The notes below the pieces were generated by a model, which worked only from the letters and a program-made list of their open reading frames with translations, was not told the DNA's origin and ran no database searches. A stretch of DNA of 64,000 nucleotides from Nocardioides gansuensis (lineage in GTDB: Bacteria; Actinomycetota; Actinomycetes; Propionibacteriales; Nocardioidaceae): positions 62,001 to 126,000 of the forward strand of contig NZ_QDGZ01000007.1 of NCBI RefSeq assembly GCF_003076135.1, written 5' to 3'. A program made the position numbers and the translations under genes. Shown piece by piece: positions 16,191 to 24,600 of the stretch (within the stretch, counting starts at the first letter, position 1; each line of letters starts with the position of its first letter).

Positions 16191-18016
16191 CAGAGGTCCT
16201 TGTCCCGGGCGCCGGTCTCGGTGGCCGGGGCGACGGAGCAGGCACTCCCGGTGGGGGTGGTGGCCGACGCGGAGGGGGTCCAGCGCATCGCTCCAGTGAC
16301 GGTGCTGCTGCGGAGCTGGGCGTTCGACCCGGTCGGCGCGCCGATGGTCACGGCCACCACAGTGACGGTGACGCCGTCGACCACTACGGTGGACGCGGTC
16401 ATCGTGCCGGTGAACCCGACGGTCCTGTTGGCGCGGACGTAGTCCTGCACGAAGGCGACCTGTCCCAGGTGGGCGTCGGCGAAGCGCACCCGGTCGTGGC
16501 CGGCGATGGCGCCGCCGGCGACGCTCTTGTCCTCGAAGGTGAGGTTCACCGGGGTGGCCGCACCGGTCCAGCCCGCCTTGACCGTGCCGAGGGCCACGTC
16601 GGCCGAGTAGGTGAGCACCATCTGGTCGCCCGCGTCGACGTAGCCCGAGGTGCCCCCGTTCGTGGCGGCCACGTCCACGGCCCTCAGGGGCGAGTTGTCC
16701 ACCGTCACGAGCACGACCGCGGACACGACGTCGGGACCGGTGGGCTGGTCGAGGACCGCGCGCAGCTCGTAGGAGCCGGCCGCCACCGTCGTGGTGTCCC
16801 AGGGGCAGGCGTACGGCGCCGTGGGGTCCGTGCAGACCACGGTCCACACGCCACCACCGGCGGGGCGCACTTCGACGTGCACCGTGGGCGTCTGGAGACT
16901 CGTGGGGGCCACGGGTGCGAACGCGTCCGCGGTCACCGCGACGGTGCCGCGCAAGGCATCGCCACCGCCCGGGCCGGTGATGGCCACCGTCGCCTCCCGG
17001 TTGTCCACGACCCGGCTCTGCTCGGGCGTCGTCGTGGCGTTGCCCGCCACGTCGGTCGCCGTCGCACGGAACTCGTAGGTCGCGCCGTTGACCAGGGTCG
17101 TGGTGTTGAGCGCGCAGGTGTAGGCGGGCTCGCTGTCGGTGCCGCAGGCCGTCCATCCGGCGGTCCCCGTGCGACGGTACTCGAACACGATCCCGGCCAC
17201 CCCCGAGCCGTCGTCGGTCGCCGTGGCGGTGAGCTGGGCCGTGCCGTATACGGTGCCCGCCGGCACGGTCAACATCACGGTGGGCGGGGTGGGGTCGAAC
17301 TGGATCGCGGCCTCGTTGTCCGTGTAGGTGGTGGCCCCGACGACGGCGACCGCGCGCACGTCGTACACCTCGGCGGCACCCGTCGGGGCCCAGGTGCACG
17401 TCGCCGTCGTGACGAGCGACCGCGTGCAGCCCGTGATGGTGGTCCAGCTGCCCGACGGCGACATCCGGTACTGGAAGGAGAGGGTCGTGGCGGGGACGAG
17501 GCCGGTGCCGACCACGGTCGCCTCGAGGACGAGGGTGCTGCGGAAGGCCGACGGCACGGAGCCCAGCACGACGCCCGCGGAGTTGGCGACCCGGGTGGTG
17601 ACGGCGGCCGAGGTGGCCGAGAGGCCGACGGTGTCGGTGGCGGTCGCGCGGAGGTCGTGGTCGCCGTCGGGGTAGGTCCCCGAGGTCGTGCTCCACGCGC
17701 AGGAGTAGGGCGCGGTGCTGTCGGTGCACAGCGGCTGCCAGCTCGGGCTGCCGGCGACGGCGACGTCGATGCGCACGGAGGCGACCGCTGACCTGGCGTC
17801 CGAGGCTGCGGCGGTCACGGTGACCTGCCCCGCGACGATCTGCCCGGTCGACGGGCTGGTGACGGACACGCTGGGCGGCGTCCAGTCGGATGCGGCGGTG
17901 ACCGTGGAGGTGGCCCGGGATGTGCTGGTGAAGGCGGCGGAGGAGAAGGACTGCACCGAGAGCGCACACGCGCAGAGCGCGGCCAGCAGCACGGTTGCGG
18001 CGGCTCGAGCGCTCAT
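16190..18016 (-). CDS. Secreted protein with four Ig-like modules and a SipW-type signal
   Basis: 608 residues. The N-terminus is a signal-peptide-like hydrophobic stretch followed by SSAAFTSTSRATSTVTA, which echoes GATFTSTSTTATA of the TasA-like neighbour and marks it as a SipW substrate. Four tandem Ig-like modules follow (about residues 47-145, 146-240, 245-335 and 340-430). Each carries two cysteines 8-9 residues apart (e.g. CTDSTAPYSC, CTDPTAPYAC) that could form a short disulfide loop. A distinct C-terminal region of about 170 residues ends the protein; no LPxTG anchor or C-terminal membrane segment is seen. The start has a strong GAGGAGAGGA element. Likely an extracellular adhesin or fibre accessory protein. 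Confidence 0.75.
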   Translation of the reverse strand: MSARAAATVLLAALCACALSVQSFSSAAFTSTSRATSTVTAASDWTPPSVSVTSPSTGQIVAGQVTVTAAASDARSAVASVRIDVAVAGSPSWQPLCTDSTAPYSCAWSTTSGTYPDGDHDLRATATDTVGLSATSAAVTTRVANSAGVVLGSVPSAFRSTLVLEATVVGTGLVPATTLSFQYRMSPSGSWTTITGCTRSLVTTATCTWAPTGAAEVYDVRAVAVVGATTYTDNEAAIQFDPTPPTVMLTVPAGTVYGTAQLTATATDDGSGVAGIVFEYRRTGTAGWTACGTDSEPAYTCALNTTTLVNGATYEFRATATDVAGNATTTPEQSRVVDNREATVAITGPGGGDALRGTVAVTADAFAPVAPTSLQTPTVHVEVRPAGGGVWTVVCTDPTAPYACPWDTTTVAAGSYELRAVLDQPTGPDVVSAVVLVTVDNSPLRAVDVAATNGGTSGYVDAGDQMVLTYSADVALGTVKAGWTGAATPVNLTFEDKSVAGGAIAGHDRVRFADAHLGQVAFVQDYVRANRTVGFTGTMTASTVVVDGVTVTVVAVTIGAPTGSNAQLRSSTVTGAMRWTPSASATTPTGSACSVAPATETGARDKDL

Positions 18017-18109
18017 CGGATCCTCTCCTCTCGGACGTGCGAAATGGGGCGGACGCCCGGCCGACGCTCGGGACGCCGGCCGGGCAGCTCACTCCCCACC
18101 ACAGGGGCT

Positions 18110-18138
18110 GGGGGCGCCGACCCCATGGCGGCGCCCCC
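18110..18138 (-). terminator. Stem-loop after the TasA-like gene
   Basis: A perfect 9-base-pair stem (18110-18118 with 18130-18138) lies 5 bases past the TasA-like stop. A second 9-base-pair hairpin is at 18055-18063/18077-18085. Sitting inside a same-strand gene set, they probably act as partial terminators, favouring the fibre subunit over the downstream genes. Confidence 0.6.
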
Positions 18139-18143
18139 GTAGG

Positions 18144-18710
18144 TCAGGCGAACGGCAGCCAGGCCACCGTCGAGCTGTCGTTCTTCTGCGTGGTGACCCA
18201 CGAGAAGGTGGCGCTCGCGGACTTGCCCTGGTTGGCGTTGCCGGCGGAGGCGTCCAGCGAGACGGTGAAGGTCAGCGTCGCGACGGAGTCGACCGGGAGG
18301 TCGCCGATGACGACGGGAGTGCCGTCCGGGAGGGCGCCAAACTCGTCGTTCACCACGGTCGTGGTCGCCGCGTCGTCGATCCTGGAGGTGATCTTCAGGT
18401 CGAGGACACCGGTCTCGAAGGTGTTGGTGCCGTCGACGAGCTCGGTGAGGGCAAGCTCGGAGTCGAGCGTCCCGTCGTTGGTGATGGTGAGCGTGCCGGT
18501 CTTCACGTCACCGGGCTTGATGTCGTCGATCGTCAGCGTCTGCTCGTTCTTGCTGTTGGCGTGCGTCAGCGTGCCGGAGGTGACAGCCGTGGCCGTCGTC
18601 GACGTCGACGTGAACGTCGCGCCCGAGCCGATCGCGACGGCGCCGGCGACGAGCAGGGTGGCGAGGGGGACGAGCACCTTGCGGCGCGTGGTGTCGGAGG
18701 TCGTGTGCAT
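18144..18710 (-). CDS. TasA/CalY-family fibre-type protein with SipW-dependent signal
   Basis: 188 residues. It starts with MHTTSDTTRRKVLVPLATLL, a basic n-region and hydrophobic core, then AIGSGATFTSTSTTATA, the SipW-type cleavage region. The mature part has the TasA-family order: KNEQTLTIDDIKPGD followed by TLTITNDGTLDSELALTEL, a beta-rich pattern like other camelysin/TasA proteins. In Bacillus such proteins polymerize into biofilm fibres. The start ATG 18708-18710 has a GGGAG element. It is first in a five-gene set ending in sipW and is followed by a strong hairpin, so it is probably the most abundant product. Whether it forms fibres here is inferred. Confidence 0.82.
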   Translation of the reverse strand: MHTTSDTTRRKVLVPLATLLVAGAVAIGSGATFTSTSTTATAVTSGTLTHANSKNEQTLTIDDIKPGDVKTGTLTITNDGTLDSELALTELVDGTNTFETGVLDLKITSRIDDAATTTVVNDEFGALPDGTPVVIGDLPVDSVATLTFTVSLDASAGNANQGKSASATFSWVTTQKNDSSTVAWLPFA

Positions 18711-18816
18711 CAGGTGCTCCCGTGGTGGTGGTGCGTGGTGGACGAGTCCTACGCTGCCAAGCAGCGCGACAACGGCCGCCCACACAGCGGCCACCTATGA
18801 GCCACGGCTCGGTAAC

Positions 18817-18840
18817 GGCTTCGGCCGCACGCCCGAAGCC
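18817..18840 (-). terminator. Stem-loop between LigD-type gene and TasA-like operon
   Basis: GGCTTCGG (18817-18824) pairs with CCGAAGCC (18833-18840) around an 8-base loop, 10 bases past the polymerase-domain gene stop. It probably separates the end-joining unit from the fibre operon, whose promoter should lie in 18711-18810. Confidence 0.5.
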
Positions 18841-18849
18841 GGCGCTGGC

Positions 18850-19749
18850 TCAGTGCCCCGGGAAGAACAGGTCGCCGTGCTCGGCGACCCGCTCCAGGAC
18901 CTCCTCGAAGAGGAACTGGTCGAGCCCCAGCGGGTCGTCGGCCCCTGCCTCGACCTCGTCCCAGGTGATCGGGGTGGCGACGCTGGGCCGCTCGCGGCCG
19001 CGCAGGGAGTAGGGCGAGATGGTGGTCTTGGAGCCGGCGTTCTGCGACCAGTCGAGGAAGACCTTGCCGGGCCGCTTCGCCTTCGTCATCGTCGCCGTCA
19101 CGAGCTTGGGGTGCTGCTCCTGCAGGCCCTCGGCCACCTCCCTGGCCAGCTCGGTGGTGCCGTCGCTGTCGAGGCGGCGCGGGAGCGCGGCGTACAGGTG
19201 GAGACCCTTGCTCCCGCTCGTCACCGGGCTGCAGTCCAGGCCGCGCTCCCCCAGCGCGTCGCGCACCAGCAGCGCGACCCGGCAGCACTCGTGCAGCCCC
19301 GCCGGCTCGCCCGGGTCGAGGTCGATGACGAGGCGGTCGGGCTTGCGGGGCCTGCCGGCTTGGGTGACCTGCCACTGGTGGACGTGCAGCTCGAGCGCGG
19401 CCAGGTTGACCAGCCAGGTCAGCGTCGCGAGGTCGTCGCAGACCGGGAAGCGGATCGTGTCATCCCCCTTGCCCGACCGGCTGCCCGTCGTCGGCACCTC
19501 GGCCGTGCGCACCCACGACGGCGTGCCGGCGGGCGCGTTCTTCTCGAAGAAGCTTCCTGCCTGCACGCCGTGCGGCCAGCGGATCCGGGTCACGGCGCGG
19601 CCCTGCAGGTGCGGCAGCAGCACCGGCGCGACCTGTGCGTAGTAGTGCAGCACCTCGCCCTTGGTGGTGCCGGTCTGGGGATAGAGCACCTTGTCGAGGT
19701 TGCTGATCTTCAGGGTGCGGCCCTCGACCTCGACGTGCATCTCGGTCAT
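18850..19749 (-). CDS. LigD-type DNA polymerase/primase domain protein
   Basis: A 299-residue polymerase domain of the LigD family, related to archaeo-eukaryotic primases, which fills gaps with preferably ribonucleotides in non-homologous end joining. Visible motifs are LVIDLDPGEP (metal-binding Asp pair), VTSGSKGLHLYAAL, and the C-terminal KVFLDWSQNAGSKTTISPYSLR. Here the polymerase is a separate protein rather than fused to nuclease and ligase domains. The ATG at 19747-19749 overlaps the stop of the ligase gene, so the two are coupled. Ku is encoded divergently 1 kb away. Confidence 0.92.
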   Translation of the reverse strand: MTEMHVEVEGRTLKISNLDKVLYPQTGTTKGEVLHYYAQVAPVLLPHLQGRAVTRIRWPHGVQAGSFFEKNAPAGTPSWVRTAEVPTTGSRSGKGDDTIRFPVCDDLATLTWLVNLAALELHVHQWQVTQAGRPRKPDRLVIDLDPGEPAGLHECCRVALLVRDALGERGLDCSPVTSGSKGLHLYAALPRRLDSDGTTELAREVAEGLQEQHPKLVTATMTKAKRPGKVFLDWSQNAGSKTTISPYSLRGRERPSVATPITWDEVEAGADDPLGLDQFLFEEVLERVAEHGDLFFPGH

Positions 19750-20678
19750 GACTGGGTCTCCAGGTCCGCGGGGGTCAGGTCGGTGCGTACGCCGCGGTAG
19801 GAGGGCTGCCGGAGGCGTCCCTGCCCGGACAGGCCGAGCGACTCCACGTCGACGACGAGACGCGGCTCCACCCACCGAGTGCCGAGTGCGTCCACGCGCG
19901 GCACCTCGTCGACGAACGGGCTCGTCTCCCGGGCGAGCGGCAGCAGCAGCTCCAGCAGCGACTGGCCGCCCTTCCCGGCGATGCCGCTGCCCACCCGTCC
20001 CATGAAGCGCAGCCCGTCGGGCGTCGGCTGCCCGACCAGCAGCGCGCCGAGCCGGCTCGTCGAGTCCGTCTCCAGCCGCCAGCCGCCGACGACCCACGAC
20101 GTACGCCGCCGGTGCGGGAACTTCAGCCAGTGCGGCGTCCGCGCCCCGAAGACGTAGCGCGAGTCCCGGCGCTTGGACACGATGCCCTCCAGCCCCTGCT
20201 CGTCGGTGGCCTGCAGCAGCATCTGGCCGTCGTCGTAGGCCGCAGGCACCTGCCACCGCTCGTCGACCAGGCCGAGCGCCTCCAGCCTGGTGCGGCGCTC
20301 GACCAGCGGGAGGCCGGTGAGGTCCTCGGCGTCCAGGCGAAGGAGGTCGAAGACCAGCAGCGTCACGGGGTTGGTGCGGGCGATGCGCTCCAGCTTGCGG
20401 ACGTCGCGCACGTGCATCCGGTCGGCGATCGCGGCGAAGGTCGGGACGCCCTCGCGGAAGGCGACCACCTCACCGTCGAGCAGCATGTCGCGGCCCTGCG
20501 CGAGGCCGGCCAGCTCGGGATAGGCGATCGTGACGTCGTTCTCGTTGCGGCTCGTCAGCCGCATCGAGCCGTCGGCGCGCAGGTCGATGAGGAGCCGGAT
20601 GCCGTCCCACTTCACCTCGTGCAGCCACTCGCTGCCCGTCGGCACCTGGTGGCCGCGTGTGGCCAGCATGGGACGCAT
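19746..20678 (-). CDS. ATP-dependent DNA ligase (LigD-ligase/LigC type)
   Basis: 310 residues starting MRPMLATRGHQVPTG. The adenylated Lys23 is in EVKWDGIRLLID; later motifs include LLDGEVVAF, EGIVSKRRDSRY and WLKFPHRRRTSWVVGGW. A nucleotidyltransferase domain (to about 190) is followed by an OB-fold domain. It seals breaks in NHEJ together with Ku and the coupled polymerase gene. There is no clear ribosome-binding site before ATG 20678; ATG 20669, three codons in, is an alternative. The 123-base divergent region with ku should hold both promoters. Confidence 0.93.
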   Translation of the reverse strand: MRPMLATRGHQVPTGSEWLHEVKWDGIRLLIDLRADGSMRLTSRNENDVTIAYPELAGLAQGRDMLLDGEVVAFREGVPTFAAIADRMHVRDVRKLERIARTNPVTLLVFDLLRLDAEDLTGLPLVERRTRLEALGLVDERWQVPAAYDDGQMLLQATDEQGLEGIVSKRRDSRYVFGARTPHWLKFPHRRRTSWVVGGWRLETDSTSRLGALLVGQPTPDGLRFMGRVGSGIAGKGGQSLLELLLPLARETSPFVDEVPRVDALGTRWVEPRLVVDVESLGLSGQGRLRQPSYRGVRTDLTPADLETQS

Positions 20679-20801
20679 AGGGGTCAGTCTGCCGGAGGCC
20701 CCACGACTCGCGTGCGGCCTCCACCCAGGACGGGAAACTGGCCTGGGGGCCGTTCGTGTGATGCTGCCGCCCGGGCGAGGCGGCGGAGTATCGTCTCGAC
20801 C

Positions 20802-21782
20802 ATGCGTGCGATCTGGAAGGGCTCCGTCTCGTTCGGCCTGGTCAACGTGCCCGTGAAGGTCTACGCGGCGACGGAGAGCCACGACGTCTCGTTCCGGCAG
20901 GTGCACGCGAAGGACGGCGGGCGCATCCGCTACCAGCGCATCTGCTCGCTCGACGGCGAGGAGGTGCCCTACGCCGACATCGCCAAGGGCTACGAGACCG
21001 AGGACGGCGAGATGGTCATCCTCACCGACGAGGACATGGCACAGCTGCCGTCGACCTCGTCGCGGGAGATCGCGGTCGAGAAGTTCGTGCCCAGCGACCA
21101 GATCGACCCGATGCTCTTCGAGAAGAGCTACTACCTCGAGCCGGAGAAGTCGGGCGCCAAGCCCTACGCCCTGCTGCGGCAGGCGCTGCTCGACGCCGAC
21201 CGGATGGCCGTCGTCACCGTCGCGCTGCGCCAGCGCACGACGGTGGCCGTGCTGCGGGTGCGCTCAACGGACAATGGGGACGTGATCGTCCTCCAGACCA
21301 TGATGTGGCCCGACGAGGTCCGCACCCCCGACTTCTCGGTGGAGACAGGCGAGGTCAAGGACGCCGAGGTCAAGATGGCGCACATGCTCGTCGAGACGCT
21401 CGCCGGCGACTTCGAGCCCTCGGAGTTCGAGGACGACTACGCCGAGGCCGTGGAGGCGCTCGTCACGGCCAAGGTCGAGGGCGGCGAGGTCAAGAAGACC
21501 GCCGCCACCACCAAGACCTCCGGCGAGGTCGTCGACCTGCTCGCCGCGCTGCAGCGCTCGGTGGCTGCAGCCAAGGAGGCCCGCGGCGAGGCCCCGGCGG
21601 AGGAGGCCGAGGAGGCCGAGGAGGCCGAGGAGGAAGAGGCCCCAGCGAAGAGGGCCACTGCCAAGCAGAGCACGGCGCAGAAGGCTCCTGCGAAGAAGGC
21701 TCCGGCGAAGAAGGCTCCGGCGAAGAAGGCCGCGGCCAGGAAGACCGCCAAGAAGGCGCCCGCGAAGAAGAAGGCCAGCTAG
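20802..21782 (+). CDS. ku: Ku homodimeric DNA-end-binding protein with Lys-rich tail
   Basis: 326 residues. The bacterial Ku core (MRAIWKGSVSFGLVNVPVKVY through about residue 230) forms a ring on DNA ends and recruits the ligase. After it, an acidic stretch (EEAEEAEEAEEEEAP) leads to a C-terminal tail of repeated AKKAP units rich in Lys and Ala. Basic Ku tails of this sort occur in actinobacteria and help bind DNA. It is divergent from the LigD-type ligase and polymerase genes, so the full NHEJ set is present apart from a nuclease domain. The gene ends in a CTAG overlap with the convergent dehydrogenase. Confidence 0.97.
   Translation: MRAIWKGSVSFGLVNVPVKVYAATESHDVSFRQVHAKDGGRIRYQRICSLDGEEVPYADIAKGYETEDGEMVILTDEDMAQLPSTSSREIAVEKFVPSDQIDPMLFEKSYYLEPEKSGAKPYALLRQALLDADRMAVVTVALRQRTTVAVLRVRSTDNGDVIVLQTMMWPDEVRTPDFSVETGEVKDAEVKMAHMLVETLAGDFEPSEFEDDYAEAVEALVTAKVEGGEVKKTAATTKTSGEVVDLLAALQRSVAAAKEARGEAPAEEAEEAEEAEEEEAPAKRATAKQSTAQKAPAKKAPAKKAPAKKAAARKTAKKAPAKKKAS
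21684..21728 (+). repeat. Tandem 15-base repeat in the ku tail
   Basis: Three consecutive 15-base units (GCTCCGGCGAAGAAG, the first with one change) encode APAKK. An acidic run at about 21598-21640 just upstream is also built from a short repeat of the GAGGAGGCC type. Such repeats can change copy number and so vary tail length between strains. Confidence 0.85.
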
Positions 21783-22693
21783 CCCGCGGCCGAGGCGGCG
21801 GGCTCCTCCTCCACCGGCTCCCGCTCCAGGGCGCCGCGCGCCGCTGCCGAGTCGGACACCCGCCGATGGGCGACCGCCATCACCAGGTCGGCGAGCCTCG
21901 GCGTCACCAGGTTGAAGACCTCGTAGAAGCTGCCGAACGCCCCGTTGATGGTGATCGGCCGGTCCTCCAGCGCACGCACCACCCGCTCGGCGCACTCCTC
22001 CGCGCTCTCGCCCCGCCCGTCGTAGGCCTCGGTCGGGCCGATCATCGGCGTCCGCACGATCGCGACCCGCATGTTGGTGCACGTGACGTTGTCGAAGAAC
22101 GCCTCCCGCCCCAGGATCCGGCCGAAGACGTCGAGGGCCGACTTCGCGGCGATGTACGCCGCGAACTTGGGCGCCTTGATCTGGTTGCCCCAGGTCACGA
22201 TGTTGACCACGTGGCCGAAGCGCTGCGCCCGCATCGCCGGGAGCAGCCCCATCGTCAGCCGCACGGGCCCGAGGTAGTTGACCGCCATCATCCGCTCGAA
22301 GTCGTGGAAGCGGTCGTGCGTGAGCTCCAGCGACCGGCGGATCGACCGGCCGGCGTTGTTGACGAGGTAGTCCACCGCACCGTGCTCATCGAGCAGCTGG
22401 GCCACCAGGGCGTCGATCGCCTCGCCGTCGGTGAGGTCCACGACGTACGCCGTGGCACGGCCCCCGCTCTCGAGGATCGCGTGCCGCACCCGCTCCAGCT
22501 CGTCGGCCCGCCGGGCGGCGAGGAGCACGTGCGCGCCGCGCCGCGCCGCGGCGTATGCGGTGGCCTCGCCGATGCCCGAGCTGGCACCGGTGATCAGCAC
22601 CGTCCGCCTGTAGAGCGGGCTGGGCGCGTGGCGCAGGGCGCGGGTGAGCCGGGCGACGCGGGCGCGAGGGGTCTGGAGAAGCGGCGAAGTCAC
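21779..22693 (-). CDS. Short-chain dehydrogenase/reductase
   Basis: 304 residues of the classical SDR fold: nucleotide-binding TGASSGIG near residue 35, NNAG in the middle, and the catalytic Tyr-Lys in AAYIAAKSALDVFGR (the catalytic Ser position is less obvious; NIVTWGNQIKAP takes its place). The extended N- and C-termini resemble mycobacterial SDRs of unclear substrate. The GTG at 22693 overlaps the TGA of an in-frame coding-like fragment upstream (GTGA) but has only a weak ribosome site. It converges on ku, sharing CTAG at the two stops. Substrate unknown. Confidence 0.85.
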   Translation of the reverse strand: MTSPLLQTPRARVARLTRALRHAPSPLYRRTVLITGASSGIGEATAYAAARRGAHVLLAARRADELERVRHAILESGGRATAYVVDLTDGEAIDALVAQLLDEHGAVDYLVNNAGRSIRRSLELTHDRFHDFERMMAVNYLGPVRLTMGLLPAMRAQRFGHVVNIVTWGNQIKAPKFAAYIAAKSALDVFGRILGREAFFDNVTCTNMRVAIVRTPMIGPTEAYDGRGESAEECAERVVRALEDRPITINGAFGSFYEVFNLVTPRLADLVMAVAHRRVSDSAAARGALEREPVEEEPAASAAG

Positions 22694-22786
22694 GGGCCGA
22701 GGCTAGCCCGTCGGGGAAGGACGCCGGTGAGCTCCAGGCGACCGGTGGCCCCGTCGACCAGCCGGAAGCGGTAGGTGATGAACGGG

Positions 22787-23848
22787 TCAGGTCGTCTCCC
22801 AGCGGAACAGCTTCGCCGCCAGCGCCGTGACCACGATCGCGAACACCGCGAGCACCCCCATCGGCAGCAGGGCCGCTGACCACGGCTCGCCGCGCACCAT
22901 CACGTCGGTCATCCCGTCGTTGAGGTGCCGCAGCGGCAGCAGCCTGGAGATCGCCTGCAGCCAGCCGGGGGCGCCGTCCAGCGGGAAGAAGGAACCGCTG
23001 AGGAACGCCATCGGCAGCACGATGAAGTTGGCCATGTTGACCGCGCCCTCGGTGGTCTTCGCGACGGCTCCCGACAGCAGCCCGATCGCCATGAAGCACA
23101 GCGTGCCGACGACCAGCAGCGGGACCGCCATCGGCCACGCGCCGGTGAGGACCAGGCCGAAGGCCGCCGCCCCGAGGCCCAGGAAGATCGCCATCTGCGC
23201 CAGCGCGATGCCGACGGTGACCGCGACCCGGGCCGAGACCAGAGTGCCCGTGCCGACGGGCGCGAGCTGCAGGCGGCGGAGCAGCTTGCTGGACCGCCAG
23301 CCGTTGAGCGTCGCGGCCGCACCGAACGCCGCGCTCATCGCCACCGCCCAGCCCAGCAGGCCGGGCGTGACGTACTGGATCGTCTGCAGGGAGTCGTCCT
23401 CCACCGCCTGGCTGGAGAAGCTGAACACCGGCGGCTGGCCCGAGACAGCGACGTTCGCGCCGTCCACGAAGGACCGGAGGGTGCCCTGCACGATCGCCGC
23501 GCCCACCTGGTCGGTCCTCGTGTAGTGGGCGACCAGCTCGTTGCCGCGCATCTCGACGACGACGTCGGCATCGCCCTGGCGCACCTCGTCGAGAGCGGCG
23601 GCACGGTCGGTCGACTCCTCGACCGTGAAGACCTCCTCGAAGGCCGCCCTCGCCTCGGCGGGCAGCTGGTCGATCAGCGTGACGTCACCGACCTGGATCA
23701 GGTCGAGCTGGGACTGTCCCCGGTCGGTGAAGATGCCCCCGAAGAGCACCAGGAACATGAGCGGGAAGATGATCGCGAAGAACACCGCGGCTCGGTCCCG
23801 CACGAAGCCCTTGAGGATGGCCCCGCTCAGGCTCAGGAAGGCGCTCAT
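22787..23848 (-). CDS. ABC-2 type transporter permease
   Basis: 353 residues with one N-terminal membrane segment (LKGFVRDRAAVFFAIIFPLMFLVLFGGIF split by its charged start), an extracytoplasmic domain of about 150 residues, and five more C-terminal membrane segments, the plan of DrrB/YhaP-type exporters. The sequence AFLSGSFFPLDGAPGWLQAISRLLPLRHL near the end is typical of the ABC-2 family. ATG 23846-23848 overlaps the stop of the ATPase gene. Together they form a drug/lipid-type exporter; cargo unknown. Confidence 0.9.
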   Translation of the reverse strand: MSAFLSLSGAILKGFVRDRAAVFFAIIFPLMFLVLFGGIFTDRGQSQLDLIQVGDVTLIDQLPAEARAAFEEVFTVEESTDRAAALDEVRQGDADVVVEMRGNELVAHYTRTDQVGAAIVQGTLRSFVDGANVAVSGQPPVFSFSSQAVEDDSLQTIQYVTPGLLGWAVAMSAAFGAAATLNGWRSSKLLRRLQLAPVGTGTLVSARVAVTVGIALAQMAIFLGLGAAAFGLVLTGAWPMAVPLLVVGTLCFMAIGLLSGAVAKTTEGAVNMANFIVLPMAFLSGSFFPLDGAPGWLQAISRLLPLRHLNDGMTDVMVRGEPWSAALLPMGVLAVFAIVVTALAAKLFRWETT

Positions 23849-24567
23849 CCGCGGTACTCCCGCCCGGTGACCTGGAGGAAGACGTCCTCGAGGGTGGCTG
23901 CATCGTGGCTCTCGATCAGCCCTGCGGGGGTGTCGAGGAGCAACAGGTGGCCGTGGTCCATGATCCCGACCCGGTCGCACAGCGTCTGTGCCTCGTCCAT
24001 GTAGTGCGTGGTCAGCACGACCGTCCGGCCGGAGTCGTTGAGCCCCGACAGCAGGTCCCAGAGGTTGCGGCGCGCCTGCGGGTCGAGCGACGCCGTCGGC
24101 TCGTCCAGGAAGACCAGCTCGGGGTCGTGCACGAGCGCGCACGCGATGGACAGCCGCTGGGCCTGCCCGCCGGAGAGGTCCTCGACGCGGGTGTCGGCCT
24201 TGTCGACCAGCCCCACGCGCGCGAGCCACTCGTCCGCAGGCCCCGATCCCACGCCGTACAGGGCGGCGAAGGTGTGGATCTGCTCCCGCGCGGTGAGCCG
24301 CTCGAAGAACGACGACGCCTGCAGCTGCACCCCGATCCTCGGCAGCAGCCCGGCATTGCGGGGCCAGGGCTTCTCCCCCAGCACCCGGATGTCCCCCGCG
24401 TCCGGCCTACGCAGTCCCTCGATCAGCTCCAGGGTGGTGGTCTTGCCTGCCCCGTTGGGCCCGAGGATGCCGAAGAACTCCCCTGCGGCCACCTCGAAGC
24501 TCACCCCGTCGACTGCCTTGAGCTCCCCGTACGCCAGCGCAAGGTCAGTGACCTCGATGGCTGTCAT
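23845..24567 (-). CDS. ABC exporter ATP-binding protein
   Basis: 240 residues. Walker A GPNGAGKTT, signature LSGGQAQRLSIACALV, Walker B LVFLDEPTASLDPQ and the switch His in TTHYMDEA are intact. This is the CcmA/DrrA class that pairs with ABC-2 permeases. It is the first of a coupled two-gene exporter set lying 33 bases downstream of the glutamate dehydrogenase stop on the same strand, so read-through from that large gene is possible. Confidence 0.93.
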   Translation of the reverse strand: MTAIEVTDLALAYGELKAVDGVSFEVAAGEFFGILGPNGAGKTTTLELIEGLRRPDAGDIRVLGEKPWPRNAGLLPRIGVQLQASSFFERLTAREQIHTFAALYGVGSGPADEWLARVGLVDKADTRVEDLSGGQAQRLSIACALVHDPELVFLDEPTASLDPQARRNLWDLLSGLNDSGRTVVLTTHYMDEAQTLCDRVGIMDHGHLLLLDTPAGLIESHDAATLEDVFLQVTGREYRG

Positions 24568-24600
24568 GGCCCGACCGTAGCGAACCCGCCCACGCCGGTG

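Noticed and set aside
15465..18092. An 875-codon minus-strand frame joining the response regulator to upstream sequence
   Set aside because: Only its last 241 codons form the regulator. The rest is the Ig-like gene read in a wrong frame and is Arg/His-rich nonsense.
21779..21782. CTAG shared by the ku and SDR stop codons as a special signal
   Set aside because: Convergent genes ending in a shared CTAG occur easily by chance in compact genomes.
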